DNA of 64,000 bases from Nocardioides zeae (GCF_010686755.1 NZ_JAAGXA010000011.1:108664-172663), one strand, 5' to 3'. Shown: positions 8,320 to 17,505, counted from the stretch's first letter. A program made the numbers and translations. The notes: generated by a model not told the origin, from the sequence alone.

Positions 8320-9291
8320 ATGGCACTGACCGCTGAGGGCATCATCGAGGTCCCCGGTATGTCGAGCCTCTGGGCGCGGCTCGGCAACGGGGCGAAGGCT
8401 CACTACATGTTCGCTGGCGAGGACGGTCCGGCAGTGGTCCTGCTGCACGGGGGACTGCCCGGCAGCTCGGGTGCAGCCGGCTGGCGCTTCACCGCCACTG
8501 CGCTGGCCGAGGCGGGCTTCCGCGTCTACTGCCCCGACATGCCGGGATTCGGCCTGTCCGACCCGGCGGAGCAGTACCGTCCGCGCGGCCTCCACGACCA
8601 CGTCGACTTCATCCAGGACTTCGTCGACGCGGTCGGCTTGGACACGTTCCACATCGCCGGCAACTCGATGGGGTGCATGAACACCGTGTCGTACGTGACG
8701 GCGCACCCGGAGCGCGTGCGCAGCTACATCCTCATCGCTGGTGACATCGGTGACATCGTCGACGACCAGGAGAAGCCGCGCGGCCGGCTCGACCTCTCCT
8801 TCTACGACGGGTCGCGCGAGGGCATGCGCAAGATGATGGCGGCAATCCTCCACCGTCCCGAGACGGTCAGCGAAGACCTGGTCGAGATGCGCTACCAGGC
8901 GGCGTCCCGTCACGCAGAGGGCTACAAGATCCTCCTCCCCAACATCCACGCCTTCGCCAACTTCGCCGAGTGGAGCGACCCCAACCTCAAGGCCCGGATG
9001 TCGACCAAGGGTCGGTTCGACCAGATGACGATCCCGGGTCTGTATCTCTACGGTCGTCAGGACATCCTCACGCCGGTCGAGTGGGGCTACGTGCAGGAGG
9101 ACCGCCTGCCCAACGTCCAGTTCTTCTACCCGGACGACTGCGGGCACCAGGGGCAGACGGACCGGCCCGACCTGTTCAACCCGGTGTTCGTCGAGTTCTT
9201 CCGCGACGGCCAGGTGTCGCGCGCGACTGCCGACGCTGCCGGCGTGTCCGATCGACGTCCCGAGATCAGCGCGTACGTCGCCCCCGCGTGA
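8320..9291 (+). CDS. Alpha/beta-fold hydrolase, probably meta-cleavage-product (C-C bond) hydrolase
   Basis: 323-aa serine hydrolase with all catalytic features: oxyanion HGG at 43-45, nucleophile S116 in GNSMG, acid D248 in YGRQD, base H276 in DCGHQG. It resembles the C-C hydrolases that split the ring-fission product made by extradiol dioxygenases. The context fits, because the extradiol dioxygenase gene starts 53 bp downstream and the ferredoxin/reductase genes lie upstream. The ATG has AAGGAGAACGATTC before it. Which acid plus dienoate is released depends on the ring substituents, which are unknown. Haloalkane- or epoxide-hydrolase roles are less likely given the neighbours. Confidence 0.85.
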   Translation: MALTAEGIIEVPGMSSLWARLGNGAKAHYMFAGEDGPAVVLLHGGLPGSSGAAGWRFTATALAEAGFRVYCPDMPGFGLSDPAEQYRPRGLHDHVDFIQDFVDAVGLDTFHIAGNSMGCMNTVSYVTAHPERVRSYILIAGDIGDIVDDQEKPRGRLDLSFYDGSREGMRKMMAAILHRPETVSEDLVEMRYQAASRHAEGYKILLPNIHAFANFAEWSDPNLKARMSTKGRFDQMTIPGLYLYGRQDILTPVEWGYVQEDRLPNVQFFYPDDCGHQGQTDRPDLFNPVFVEFFRDGQVSRATADAAGVSDRRPEISAYVAPA

Positions 9292-9344
9292 GCTCCAGAA
9301 ACGCACACCACCCACATCACGCGTGACCACGAGGAGGCTTGATC

Positions 9345-10412
9345 ATGGGAGAAGCAATCGGCCTGGGAATCACCCACTACCCGTTGCTGGCCGCGACGGA
9401 CGAGTACATGGCGGCGCTCATGTCGCAGGTGCTCACTGATCCCGACATCCCCGACGATCGGAAGGACCCGGCCAACTGGTCGGATCTCGCGCAGCAGGAG
9501 TGGTCCGACGACCGCGGTGCGGCCGCGGCGGCCGGGCACCGCAAGTCCTTGCTGACCAACCTGGCCGCAGCGAGGCAGACGTTGGACGAGTTCGAGCCGG
9601 ACCTGCTGATCGTCTGGGGTGACGACCAGTACGAGAACTTCCGTGAGGAGGTCATTCCTTCGTTCTGCATCCTGGCGTACCCCGACACCGAGGTGGACCA
9701 GCTCGCGGTGCTGGACGTGATGTCGCTTCCGAACGCGTGGGGTCTCCCCAGTGGTCAGCGGATGGTGATGCGGGGCAACCAGCCCTATGCCAAGAAGCTG
9801 GCCCAGGACGTGCTGGCGGACGGGGTGGACGTGGCGTACTCCTACGAGCCGCGGCGGGACATCCACCACTTCCCGCACGCCTTCGCGAACACCCAGGTCT
9901 TCCTGGACTACGAGAACGTGGGCAAGACCTTCCCGTACCCGATCGTGTCCGTCGCCGTGAACTGCTACGGCGAGCACGTGATCGCCCGCCGTGGCGGGAT
10001 CGCTCCTTTCGCCGAGATCCTGGGAGGGGAAGACCTCGACCCGCCCGGTCCCTCGCCGCAGCGGTGCTACGAGTTCGGTCGCGCGGTCGGTCGCTCGGTG
10101 CGCAAGAGCGACAAGCGGGTCGCGCTGGTGGCCTCCGCGAGCTGGTCGCACGCCTTCCTGAACGACAAGGACTGGCACCTGCGTCCTGACACTGCGGCAG
10201 ACCGCGAGCTCTACGACGCCATGGTCCGTGGCGACCACGACGTGTGGACGTCGCGGACGGTGCGGGACATCGTCGATGCCGGCCAGCACGAGATGCTCAA
10301 CTGGTTCTGCCTGCTGGGCGCGGTCTCAGAGCTCGGGTTGGAGCTCGAGAGCAGCGAGTTCGTCGAGACCGAGGTCTTCAACTCGAACAAGGCGTTCGCG
10401 ACCTTCCGCTGA
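9345..10412 (+). CDS. Class III extradiol ring-cleavage dioxygenase (LigB superfamily)
   Basis: Fe(II)-dependent enzyme that opens a catechol-type ring next to the two hydroxyls. 355 aa. The N-terminal His in GITHYP (H11), the GHRKSL segment, the conserved GDDQYENF block and the later SWSHAFL motif match the single-chain LigB family (protocatechuate 4,5-, methylgallate and related dioxygenases). The ATG at 9345 is preferred: GAGGAGG ends 7 bp before it, while an in-frame TTG at 9339 is too close to that site. It lies downstream of the hydrolase and upstream of a long terminator hairpin. It would act on the diol formed by the Rieske oxygenase and the SDR at 19.3 kb. The exact catechol is unknown. 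Confidence 0.88.
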   Translation: MGEAIGLGITHYPLLAATDEYMAALMSQVLTDPDIPDDRKDPANWSDLAQQEWSDDRGAAAAAGHRKSLLTNLAAARQTLDEFEPDLLIVWGDDQYENFREEVIPSFCILAYPDTEVDQLAVLDVMSLPNAWGLPSGQRMVMRGNQPYAKKLAQDVLADGVDVAYSYEPRRDIHHFPHAFANTQVFLDYENVGKTFPYPIVSVAVNCYGEHVIARRGGIAPFAEILGGEDLDPPGPSPQRCYEFGRAVGRSVRKSDKRVALVASASWSHAFLNDKDWHLRPDTAADRELYDAMVRGDHDVWTSRTVRDIVDAGQHEMLNWFCLLGAVSELGLELESSEFVETEVFNSNKAFATFR

Positions 10413-10419
10413 CGCCCGA

Positions 10420-10467
10420 CGAGACGAGGTGGGCCCGACCGTCCTGTGTCGGGCCCACCTCGTCTCG
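10420..10467. terminator. Two-way terminator between extradiol dioxygenase and IclR genes
   Basis: Perfect 20-bp stem (10420-10439 and 10448-10467) with an 8-nt loop. It lies between convergent genes, 8 bp after the extradiol dioxygenase stop, so it should stop transcription from both sides. Confidence 0.8.
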
Positions 10468-10485
10468 ACCTGCGCGGCGTGGGAG

Positions 10486-11328
10486 TCAGCCGGTCGAGTC
10501 CCACGGAGCAGGATCGGTGATGGTGCGCGGCAGCAGACGTGCGCGCTCGTCGTCGTCACCGATGAACTCCGTGCAGCGCGTCTCGAGCTGCCGAACCGTG
10601 CGCCGCAGTGCTTCCTCGGTGCGACCGCAGACCGTCCCACCGGCCTTGCCCGACGGCCCGGACAGGGTCAGGGCACCGACGGCGACACCGTTGACGACCA
10701 CCGCCATCGCCGTGCTCTCGTGACCTACCTGGGCCTCTCCGTACTCCCGTGCGACACCGGACTTCCGGACGATCCGCAGGTGTTCGACGAACTCGCTCGA
10801 GTCGGTGATCGATTGGGGAGTGAGCAGAGGCAGACGCTCCGGCATGAACGCCAGGAGATCGTCCAGATCTTCCTCGGCGAGCAGCGCCTTGCCGGCAGCC
10901 GTGCAGTTGGCCGGCAGACGTGCGCCGACGCGGCCGAGGTTGAAGGTCTCGCCCAGGGGTGAGAGCCGCTCGATGACGACGATGTCGAACTGGCGGAGCA
11001 CGGCGAAGCTGACGGTGAGTCCGGACCACCGCTGGAGAGCGACGAGGAAGGGGATCGCCAGCTCACGCATGTTGGCAGCGGGGGTGGTTGCCCCCAGCTG
11101 CAGGAGACCCAGCCCCAGCTTGTAGCCGGAGCGGTGGTGCTCCAGCGCGCCCAGGTCGACCAGCCGGGCGAGGAGGCGGTGCACCGTCGACTTCGGCAGC
11201 CCCGAGGCGCGGCTCAGCTGGCTGAGGGTCATCACCCGGTTGCTGTCGTTGAACGAGTACAGCAACTCGAAGGCCTTGTTCAAGATCGAGGCGACCTCGC
11301 CGCCTGTCTCGTTCGATCGTGCGTTCAT
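10486..11328 (-). CDS. IclR-family transcriptional regulator
   Basis: 280 aa. Residues ~14-75 are the IclR winged helix-turn-helix (LSQLSRASGLPKSTVHRLL); the remainder is the effector-binding domain with the LSGP segment typical of the family. The ATG has GGGAG about 9 bp upstream. It sits in the middle of the aromatic locus, convergent with the oxygenase operon and divergent from the amidohydrolase/FAD-hydroxylase operon, the usual position for a pathway-specific regulator sensing an aromatic intermediate. Whether it activates or represses cannot be read from sequence. A 5-4-5 inverted repeat 14 bp upstream of its start could be an autoregulatory site. Confidence 0.92.
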   Translation of the reverse strand: MNARSNETGGEVASILNKAFELLYSFNDSNRVMTLSQLSRASGLPKSTVHRLLARLVDLGALEHHRSGYKLGLGLLQLGATTPAANMRELAIPFLVALQRWSGLTVSFAVLRQFDIVVIERLSPLGETFNLGRVGARLPANCTAAGKALLAEEDLDDLLAFMPERLPLLTPQSITDSSEFVEHLRIVRKSGVAREYGEAQVGHESTAMAVVVNGVAVGALTLSGPSGKAGGTVCGRTEEALRRTVRQLETRCTEFIGDDDERARLLPRTITDPAPWDSTG

Positions 11329-11341
11329 CGAGTGGCGCTCC

Positions 11342-11381
11342 CATCATCGTTGATGTGAAGCGCAATCTATGACGATAGTCA
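11342..11381. promoter_or_regulatory. Divergent regulatory region of iclR and the amidohydrolase operon
   Basis: AT-richer than its surroundings. It contains CATCA-TCGT-TGATG (11342-11355) and TGAC-GATA-GTCA (11370-11381). These are plausible operator sites for the IclR protein beside its own gene. No firm -10/-35 pair was identified. Confidence 0.35.
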
Positions 11382-11502
11382 CCTTGGATCAAGGGATCTG
11401 TGGCTCCGCTCTGCGCGGCAGCGTTTCGGTGGCTAGAACTCGTCGTTGCCCTCCTGTGTCGAGTTCCTACGGTGGACGCAGTCCTGACCTGGAAGGTGCA
11501 GC

Positions 11503-12561
11503 TTGACCCTCGACGACGCCGTGGTGAGTCCGATGATCGACCTCCACGCCCACCACTTCCCCCGCGCGCTCACCGAGAGCTCGACCACTCCGACAGGGCC
11601 GCGCTGGCCGCACCTCCGTCCCGGCACCGATGGCCGTGGACAGATCATGGTCGGCGATGCGGTGTTCCGGCACGTGACCGCGGACCTGTGGGACGTCGAG
11701 ACCAAGCTGCTGGCACTCGACCGTGCCGGCATCGGTGTCCAGGTCGTCTCGCCGGTCCCCGTGATGCTGTGCACGTGGGCGGACGCAGCCGACGCCGCGG
11801 CGTACTGCCGTGCCGTCAACGTCGCGTTGGCAGAAGACGTGGCGACCGCCCCGAGCCGCCTGCGCGGTCTGGGCGCTGTGCCGCTGCAGGACGTCGAGCG
11901 GGCGGTCGTCGAGCTGCACCACGCCGTCGCCACCCTCGGACTGCTCGGCGTCGAGATCGGCACATCGGTCGAGGGCGTCGACCTCGACGACCCCCGCCTG
12001 CACCCGTTCTGGGCTGCGGCCGAGGACCTGGGTGCCGTGGTCTTCGTGCACCCCATGGACGGCGGCGGCGGCGTGGTCAGGCGCGCGGGACAGCCGTACG
12101 ACTTCGGCCTCGGCATGCTGACCGACACGGCGATCGCCGCCGGCGGACTGGTCTTCGGCGGCGTGCTGGCGCGCTTTCCCGCGCTCAAGGTCGTCCTCGC
12201 TCATGGCTGCGGCAGCTTCGCCTGGAGCTACCCGCGTCTGCGGCTCGGCGACCAGGTCTGGAACGGGGGAGACCCGGCGATGTCCGACGATCGCGCGCGG
12301 TCGCTGTGGGTGGACACCCTCGTCCTCGATCCCGAGCACCTCCGGATCCTGGTCCACCGATTCGGTCCGGACAAGGTGGTCCTCGGTACGGACCATCCCT
12401 TCTTCCCCGCGGTGACCGCGGGCGCCCGCGACTTCGTCGGCGACGCTGTCGCCTCCGGAGCTCTCACGCGGGCGCAGGGGGAGGGGGTGCTGCACAGGAA
12501 CGCCGCGGAGCTGCTGGGGCTGGGCAGCCCGTCGACCACGCAGCCGGCCGAGACGTCATGA
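11503..12561 (+). CDS. ACMSD-family metal-dependent amidohydrolase (probable decarboxylase)
   Basis: 352 aa TIM-barrel amidohydrolase. Zn ligands are visible as H15/H17 (HAHHF), a histidine in FVHPMD, another in LAHGCG, and an aspartate in GTDHPFF, the pattern of the amino-carboxymuconate-semialdehyde decarboxylase family. These enzymes remove CO2 from aromatic acids or from carboxylated ring-fission products, or hydrolyse related lactones. In this locus it could decarboxylate the ring-cleavage product of a carboxylated catechol. The TTG start is supported by GGAAGG 6 bp upstream; an internal ATG at 11533 starts directly at the metal motif. Its stop overlaps the ATG of the FAD monooxygenase. 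Confidence 0.85.
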   Translation: MTLDDAVVSPMIDLHAHHFPRALTESSTTPTGPRWPHLRPGTDGRGQIMVGDAVFRHVTADLWDVETKLLALDRAGIGVQVVSPVPVMLCTWADAADAAAYCRAVNVALAEDVATAPSRLRGLGAVPLQDVERAVVELHHAVATLGLLGVEIGTSVEGVDLDDPRLHPFWAAAEDLGAVVFVHPMDGGGGVVRRAGQPYDFGLGMLTDTAIAAGGLVFGGVLARFPALKVVLAHGCGSFAWSYPRLRLGDQVWNGGDPAMSDDRARSLWVDTLVLDPEHLRILVHRFGPDKVVLGTDHPFFPAVTAGARDFVGDAVASGALTRAQGEGVLHRNAAELLGLGSPSTTQPAETS

Positions 12562-13769
12562 GCGGCGGATCCGAGGACAGCGTCGTCGTCGTCGGTGCAG
12601 GCCCGGTCGGCCTGATCCAGGCGCTCAGCCTCGCTCGGGCCGGCTTTCGTGTGACGGTCCTCGAGGCACGCCCTGCGGTCGGTGGATCGTCGCCCGGTGA
12701 CGTTCACCACCACTGGGTCACGCTCCCGCTCCTCGACCGTCTGGGAGTTCTTGGCGAGATCCTCGCCGTCGGCAGCGTTAGTCCGTCCATCTTCTTCCGG
12801 GTCGGTGCCCGGGGCGACCTGCTCAGCCTCGACCTCGACGTGTTGGCCTCGCACACGCCGTGGCCCTACAACCTGCAGGTAGGTCACGCAGAGCTGACGG
12901 ACGTGCTCCTGCGCCACCTGCAGAAGGAGCCGGAGGTCCGTCTCCGGCTCGGCGCCACGGTCATCGACGTCGATCAGGATGCCGAACGCGTTCGGGTGAG
13001 CTGCGACGACGACGGAGACGGCTTCGACGTCGACGCGGCCTGGTTGGTTGCGGCCGACGGCGCGCACAGCGTCGTGAGACGTCGGCTCGGACTCGGGTTC
13101 CCCGGTATCACCTGGCCGCAGCGGCTCGTGACCGTCGAGCTGGAGGCCCCCATCGCCGAGCTCGGCCTCGCCGGTGCCGGAGCGGTCGCGGACCCCCGCC
13201 TCGGTGCGATCGTCGCTCGCGTCGGTGCCACCGATGCGTGGCGCTACGTCTATGCCGAGGACCGCGCGCTCCCCGAAGAGCTGCTCGACCAGCGGATGCC
13301 CACGCGGATCGCGGCCGGCCTCGGACCCGACCTGGTGGAGGCAGTGGTGAGCCATGCCGCGCACCGCATCCACGAACGGTCGGCGCCCACCTTCCGTGTG
13401 GGGCGGGTGTTGCTCGTCGGCGACTCGGCCCACGTGACCAATCCGTCCACGTCCATGGGCGTGCTGTCCGGTGTGGGCGACGCGCTGTCTGCGACCGCAG
13501 CCCTCGTGGAGGTGGCTGCCGAGCCGCCCGGCAGCACTCGTGGCGACAGGATCCTGGACTCCTGGTCCCGGGTGCGGCGCTCCATCTTCGTGGACCATCT
13601 CTCGCCAGCGTCCGCCGAGCAGAAGAAGGTCATCTTCGACCTCGAGGACCAGAGGAGCGTCGAGCGTGAGCTCGCGCCCTACCGCGAGGCGGTCCGGGAT
13701 CGGGATCGGCGCCGCGACCTGCTCCTCGCATCTGCGCACGCCGACCTGTTCGGCGTGGTCGAGACCTGA
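12558..13769 (+). CDS. FAD-dependent aromatic-ring hydroxylase (group A flavoprotein monooxygenase)
   Basis: 403 aa. Has the three fingerprints of the PHBH/MhpA-like family: GAGPVG near residue 13, the DG motif in AADGAHS, and the GD motif in LVGDSAHVTNPS. It would use NAD(P)H and O2 to hydroxylate a phenolic ring. The segment after the GD motif (STSMGVLSGVGDA) departs from the usual GGxGxNxGxxDA, so the flavin contact there may differ. The ATG overlaps the amidohydrolase stop (ATGA), indicating a two-gene operon. It could provide an alternative entry to the catechol cleaved by the LigB enzyme, or modify a later intermediate. Confidence 0.85.
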   Translation: MSGGSEDSVVVVGAGPVGLIQALSLARAGFRVTVLEARPAVGGSSPGDVHHHWVTLPLLDRLGVLGEILAVGSVSPSIFFRVGARGDLLSLDLDVLASHTPWPYNLQVGHAELTDVLLRHLQKEPEVRLRLGATVIDVDQDAERVRVSCDDDGDGFDVDAAWLVAADGAHSVVRRRLGLGFPGITWPQRLVTVELEAPIAELGLAGAGAVADPRLGAIVARVGATDAWRYVYAEDRALPEELLDQRMPTRIAAGLGPDLVEAVVSHAAHRIHERSAPTFRVGRVLLVGDSAHVTNPSTSMGVLSGVGDALSATAALVEVAAEPPGSTRGDRILDSWSRVRRSIFVDHLSPASAEQKKVIFDLEDQRSVERELAPYREAVRDRDRRRDLLLASAHADLFGVVET

Positions 13770-13799
13770 GGCCCTGGGGCCCAGGACTCGACCACGCCG
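13751..13799. terminator. Two-way terminator overlapping the 3' end of the FAD hydroxylase gene
   Basis: 13-bp perfect arms (13751-13763 and 13787-13799) around a GC-rich interior that contains the hydroxylase stop codon. It lies just before the convergent CoA-transferase stop. Confidence 0.6.
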
Positions 13800-13802
13800 T
13801 TC

Positions 13803-16184
13803 TCAGGTGCCGGCCACGCGTCGGGTCGGGAGGCCGAAGGGGGAGACGCCGATCTTGCCTGCGTCTTCGAGCCGTGCGATCTCGTCGGCCGAGTAGCCGA
13901 GCTCGCCCAGGACCTCGTGGTTGTGCTCGCCGAACAGCGGCGAGTGGCGTGGGAGGTCGCCGCTGTCGAAGGAAAGACGAACGGGAGCTCGCAGGTGCAC
14001 CACGTCGCCGTTGAGCACGTGGGGGAGCGTCATCGTCCGACCGCGAGCGATGAGCCTCGGGTCCTGGTGCACATCGAGGCCGGTTCCCAGCTCGGTGGCG
14101 GGGATGCCGACAGCCCGGAGAGTCTCGAGGACGTCCTCAGCCGAGGACGATGCGACGAGAGCGCGAACGGCCTGGTCCACCAGGTCCCGGTGGTCCGTCC
14201 GCCATGCGAGCGTGCCCCCAGGGGCGTCGACCGGCGAGGCGCTCCGCAGGTCCTGCGACAGGAGAGCGGACAAGGACGACCACTGCTGCTCGTCGGTGAC
14301 CGACAGTGCGACCCAGCGCTGGTCCTTCGAGCGGTAGACACCTTGCGGCACCGCCGACACGGAGTCGTTGCCGCGGCGGCTGATGGGAACTGCGGTGCGG
14401 CTCGAGGCGATGACCGGTGCTGCCGTCAGCTGGATGGCGACGTCGCACAGCGGGATCTCGACATGTGCACCGTGGCCCGAGAGCACCTGGCGGCGCACGG
14501 CGGCGAGCGCGACCAGCGTGGAGCTCGCGGCAGCGATCGGATCGATCGTCGTGCCCGTCACCGTCGGCGGACCGTCGGCGTAGCCCGTGAGGTCGGACAT
14601 GCCGCAGGCTGCGTCTGCGGAGTAGGTGAACCCGGGCACGTCCCGCCAGGAACCCTCCGACCCCCACGCGGGCAGTCGCAGCACCACGGCGCCCGGGCGC
14701 AGCTCCTCGATGCCCGCCGCGTCCAAGCCGATGGAGTCCAGCACGCGCGGCGAGAAGTTCTCGACGACGATGTCGCTGCTGGCGATGAGCCGACGGACGA
14801 TCTCCGAGCCGTCGGCGTCCTTGAGGTCCGCGGTGAGGGAACGCTTGCCCCAGTTCGTCCCGGTGAACGACGCGCCGAGCTCCCATGCCTCGGGCGTGCC
14901 CGCCAGGGGGCCGCCGAAGCGCAGCAGGTCGGGTCGCATCACCGACTCGAGCTTGACGACGTCGGCGCCGAGCTCTGCGAGCGCGCGGGTCACGAGGGGG
15001 CCTGCCTGGAAGCTGCCCATCTCGACGACGCGCGTGCCCCGCAGCGGCCGCTGCGGGTCGCCGGGCGATCGTCGCTGCCGAGCAGGCCGTGGTCCCCAGT
15101 CCGCAGCGTCGGCCTCGCCGCGGTGCGGGCGCGGCATCGGTTCCCAGACGACGCCGTCGACGCGGTGGGCGGGCCGCGGCTGGACGAAACCGTCCGGGTG
15201 AGTCACGAAGGAGCCGCGCTCGGCGTAGGGCGGCAGGTCCCGGACGCTCGTCGACGTGCTGACCGGAACGATCGGCACACGCGCGGCGGCGCCGGCTCGG
15301 ACCAGCTCGTCGACGGTGTGCTGTCGTGTGTAGCTCCTGATCAGTGGCGTCAGCTCGTCGATGAGGTCCTGGCGGTCGATGAGCTGGTCGTAGCGCGGGG
15401 ACGCGAGCTCTGGCACTCCCGCCATCGTGCGGAAGTCGATCCACTGCTGCGGCGTCACGCACACGACGCACACCCAGCCGTCGGCCGCCTCCTCGATACC
15501 CGGTACGGGGGCCACGGGGATGGCGTACGGAGTGTGCTGCTCGTGCTGGGCGAAGACCCAGGGGAACTGGAGCGAGGAGACCAGGGACTCGTAGCGGGAG
15601 ACATCGGCGTCGACCGGCGCCGTGGCCGCCTCCGCGCCGCCGCCCGCCTCGCGCGACATCATCCCGGCCACGACCCCGATGGCCGCGTGGATCGCTGACG
15701 CGAGGTCCCCGAGGGGCACACCTGTGACGACAGGAGGGAGGTCTCCGGTCGGGTGGAGTGCCGTCAGGCCCGCCTCGGCCTGCAGCGTGAACTCGTTGGC
15801 CGGCGTCGGGGGGGCGGTCGACCCGTAGTCGGAGATCGAGACGACGACCAGGTCAGGACAGGCGTTCCGGAGCGACCGAGCCACCTCGAGCAGCCGCGGG
15901 TCGTCGCACACGACTGCGTCGGCCCGCGCCACCAGGGCCGGGTGCTCGGCGGCGAGGTCCCAGGTGCGGGTGGTGACCGACCGCTTGCCCCCGTGCATGT
16001 ACGCGTCGAGGTCGCGCGCGGCAGCCTCGGAGACCTCCGAGGCACCGTCGTGCTCGACGAGCACCACGGTCGCCCCGGCGTCCCGCAGCAGCTTGCCGGC
16101 GTAACCGACCGCCGCACCGGTACCGATCTCCAGAATCACAACGTCGTCGAGCACGGCTCTCCTCACCTCGGGGGCCTGGAGCAT
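13803..16184 (-). CDS. Tandem two-domain class III CoA-transferase (CaiB/BaiF family)
   Basis: About 793 aa, roughly twice the family length, because two CaiB/BaiF units are joined head to tail: residues ~12-370 and ~381-793, with an Arg/Pro-rich linker. The catalytic-Asp position looks occupied in both (D160 in VPLGDL, D548 in TTIDPI). The second unit carries the clearer family signature (WGKRSLTADLKD, VVENFSPRVL). Class III enzymes move CoA between carboxylates and normally form interlocked dimers, so a fusion could act as a pseudo-dimer. The ATG at 16184 has GGGAGG 8 bp upstream; a GTG 27 bp further up is possible. It is divergent from an acyl-CoA dehydrogenase pair and probably feeds CoA esters to it. 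Confidence 0.85.
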   Translation of the reverse strand: MLQAPEVRRAVLDDVVILEIGTGAAVGYAGKLLRDAGATVVLVEHDGASEVSEAAARDLDAYMHGGKRSVTTRTWDLAAEHPALVARADAVVCDDPRLLEVARSLRNACPDLVVVSISDYGSTAPPTPANEFTLQAEAGLTALHPTGDLPPVVTGVPLGDLASAIHAAIGVVAGMMSREAGGGAEAATAPVDADVSRYESLVSSLQFPWVFAQHEQHTPYAIPVAPVPGIEEAADGWVCVVCVTPQQWIDFRTMAGVPELASPRYDQLIDRQDLIDELTPLIRSYTRQHTVDELVRAGAAARVPIVPVSTSTSVRDLPPYAERGSFVTHPDGFVQPRPAHRVDGVVWEPMPRPHRGEADAADWGPRPARQRRSPGDPQRPLRGTRVVEMGSFQAGPLVTRALAELGADVVKLESVMRPDLLRFGGPLAGTPEAWELGASFTGTNWGKRSLTADLKDADGSEIVRRLIASSDIVVENFSPRVLDSIGLDAAGIEELRPGAVVLRLPAWGSEGSWRDVPGFTYSADAACGMSDLTGYADGPPTVTGTTIDPIAAASSTLVALAAVRRQVLSGHGAHVEIPLCDVAIQLTAAPVIASSRTAVPISRRGNDSVSAVPQGVYRSKDQRWVALSVTDEQQWSSLSALLSQDLRSASPVDAPGGTLAWRTDHRDLVDQAVRALVASSSAEDVLETLRAVGIPATELGTGLDVHQDPRLIARGRTMTLPHVLNGDVVHLRAPVRLSFDSGDLPRHSPLFGEHNHEVLGELGYSADEIARLEDAGKIGVSPFGLPTRRVAGT

Positions 16185-16213
16185 CGCCCGGTCCTCCCGC
16201 CGCCCCCACACCA

Positions 16214-16288
16214 GGTTCCGACGACCGGAACCGACAGCGGGGAGCCAGGACGAGCCGGGAGGATCGCGTCTTTCCCGGCAACCGGAAC
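16214..16288. promoter_or_regulatory. Candidate operators between CoA-transferase and acyl-CoA dehydrogenase genes
   Basis: A 7-5-7 inverted repeat GGTTCCG-ACGAC-CGGAACC at 16214-16232 and a second ACCGGAAC at 16281-16288. They share the ACCGGAA core found at 4257 and 6560. The position in a divergent intergenic region suggests control of both flanking operons by one regulator. Confidence 0.45.
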
Positions 16289-16401
16289 GCTTGCTTGTGG
16301 CGCCGGGCGGGCTCGGAGCACGGTCGGGCTCCCGGACTGACGTCCGAGATTCCGTGAGCCAGGCCGTGCAGGCCTCTCAGGCACGAAGGAGACCCCACCA
16401 C

Positions 16402-17505
16402 ATGCTCAATCTTGCCCTGGACGGCGACCAGCAGGACGTCGTGGAGATGACGCGCGACCTCGGCGCAGCTGTGCTCTCGCCCGCGGCCGCCGCGACGGAG
16501 CGCGGTGGCGCAGTGGACCCGGCCGCCTGGCAGGCCCTGTGCGGCAGTGGGCTGACCGTCCTGCTGTCGGAGGACCTGGGGGGCGACGGCATCCCGAGCA
16601 CGGTCACGCAGATGACAGCGCTCGAACAGCTCGCCCACGGCGACCCGCAGGCAACCATCGCCGCCGCCTGGAGTGGGTCTGCTGCTCTCTTCGTGTCCGA
16701 GCACGGATCGGCGATGCAGCGTGCCGCTCTGCGCGATGCCGCGGTGACGGGTCCGAGCCACAGGGGTGCGGTAGCGCTCTACGAGTCCGCCGGCAGCCAC
16801 GAGATCGCAACCACCGTCGAGACCGACGGTGCACGGGTCCGGGTACGTGGACGCAAGGTGGCGGTCCCGTTCGCGGAGCGGGCCGACACGATGATCGTCC
16901 TCGGGCGCGACCCCTCGAACCACGAGCTCCGCGCCGTCGTGGTCCCACCCGGCCAGGAAGGGATGACCGTGCGACCGCGTGCGGGCTCGCTGGGTCTCGA
17001 CGCCACGGAGCAGGCGGTGGTCGACTTCGACCTCGAGCTGCCCGTCGAGCACCTGCTCGCCCACGAGGGGCTCGGGTTGACGGTGGCGCGCCACCGCCTC
17101 ATCCTCGCCGCCGTGCAGACGGGCATGGCTCAGCGAGCACTCGAGTACGCGGGTGACTACGCATCCCAGCGGATCGCCTTCGGCAAGCCGATCGCCTCGT
17201 TCCAGGGCATCTCCTTCCTCATCGCTGAGGCGTTCGCTCGGACGGAGCAGGCGCGTCTCGAGATCCTCGACGCCGCGTCGCTCGTCGACGACGGTGCCCC
17301 GGAGGACCAGGTCACCGCCGCGGTCGACGCCGCCGTCAGCTACGCCAGCGAGAACGCCGCCGAGACGACGCGTAACGCGGTCCAGGTCCTCGGCGGTCAC
17401 GGCTTCATGACCGAGTACCCGGTCGAGAACTGGTACCGCATCGCGGCCTTCCTCTCGACGGTCGACTTCGACCCGCTCGCCTCCGCCTTCCAGCCCGCCT
17501 TCTGA
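16402..17505 (+). CDS. Acyl-CoA dehydrogenase, probable non-catalytic partner subunit
   Basis: 367 aa acyl-CoA dehydrogenase fold, shorter than the ~385-400 usual. The C-terminus reads EYPVENWYRIAAF and stops without the EGT-x-EIQ block that supplies the catalytic glutamate. The next gene, 21 bp downstream, encodes a second dehydrogenase that keeps that block. This resembles the alpha2beta2 FadE pairs of actinobacterial steroid and branched-acyl metabolism, in which FAD and active sites are shared between unlike subunits. ATG start with AAGGAG about 10 bp upstream. Pairing is inferred from gene order and motif loss. Confidence 0.82.
   Translation: MLNLALDGDQQDVVEMTRDLGAAVLSPAAAATERGGAVDPAAWQALCGSGLTVLLSEDLGGDGIPSTVTQMTALEQLAHGDPQATIAAAWSGSAALFVSEHGSAMQRAALRDAAVTGPSHRGAVALYESAGSHEIATTVETDGARVRVRGRKVAVPFAERADTMIVLGRDPSNHELRAVVVPPGQEGMTVRPRAGSLGLDATEQAVVDFDLELPVEHLLAHEGLGLTVARHRLILAAVQTGMAQRALEYAGDYASQRIAFGKPIASFQGISFLIAEAFARTEQARLEILDAASLVDDGAPEDQVTAAVDAAVSYASENAAETTRNAVQVLGGHGFMTEYPVENWYRIAAFLSTVDFDPLASAFQPAF

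Noticed and set aside
11400..12557. Upstream in-frame extension of the FAD hydroxylase
   Set aside because: The extension runs through the amidohydrolase gene in another frame; the true start is the ATG overlapping that gene's stop.
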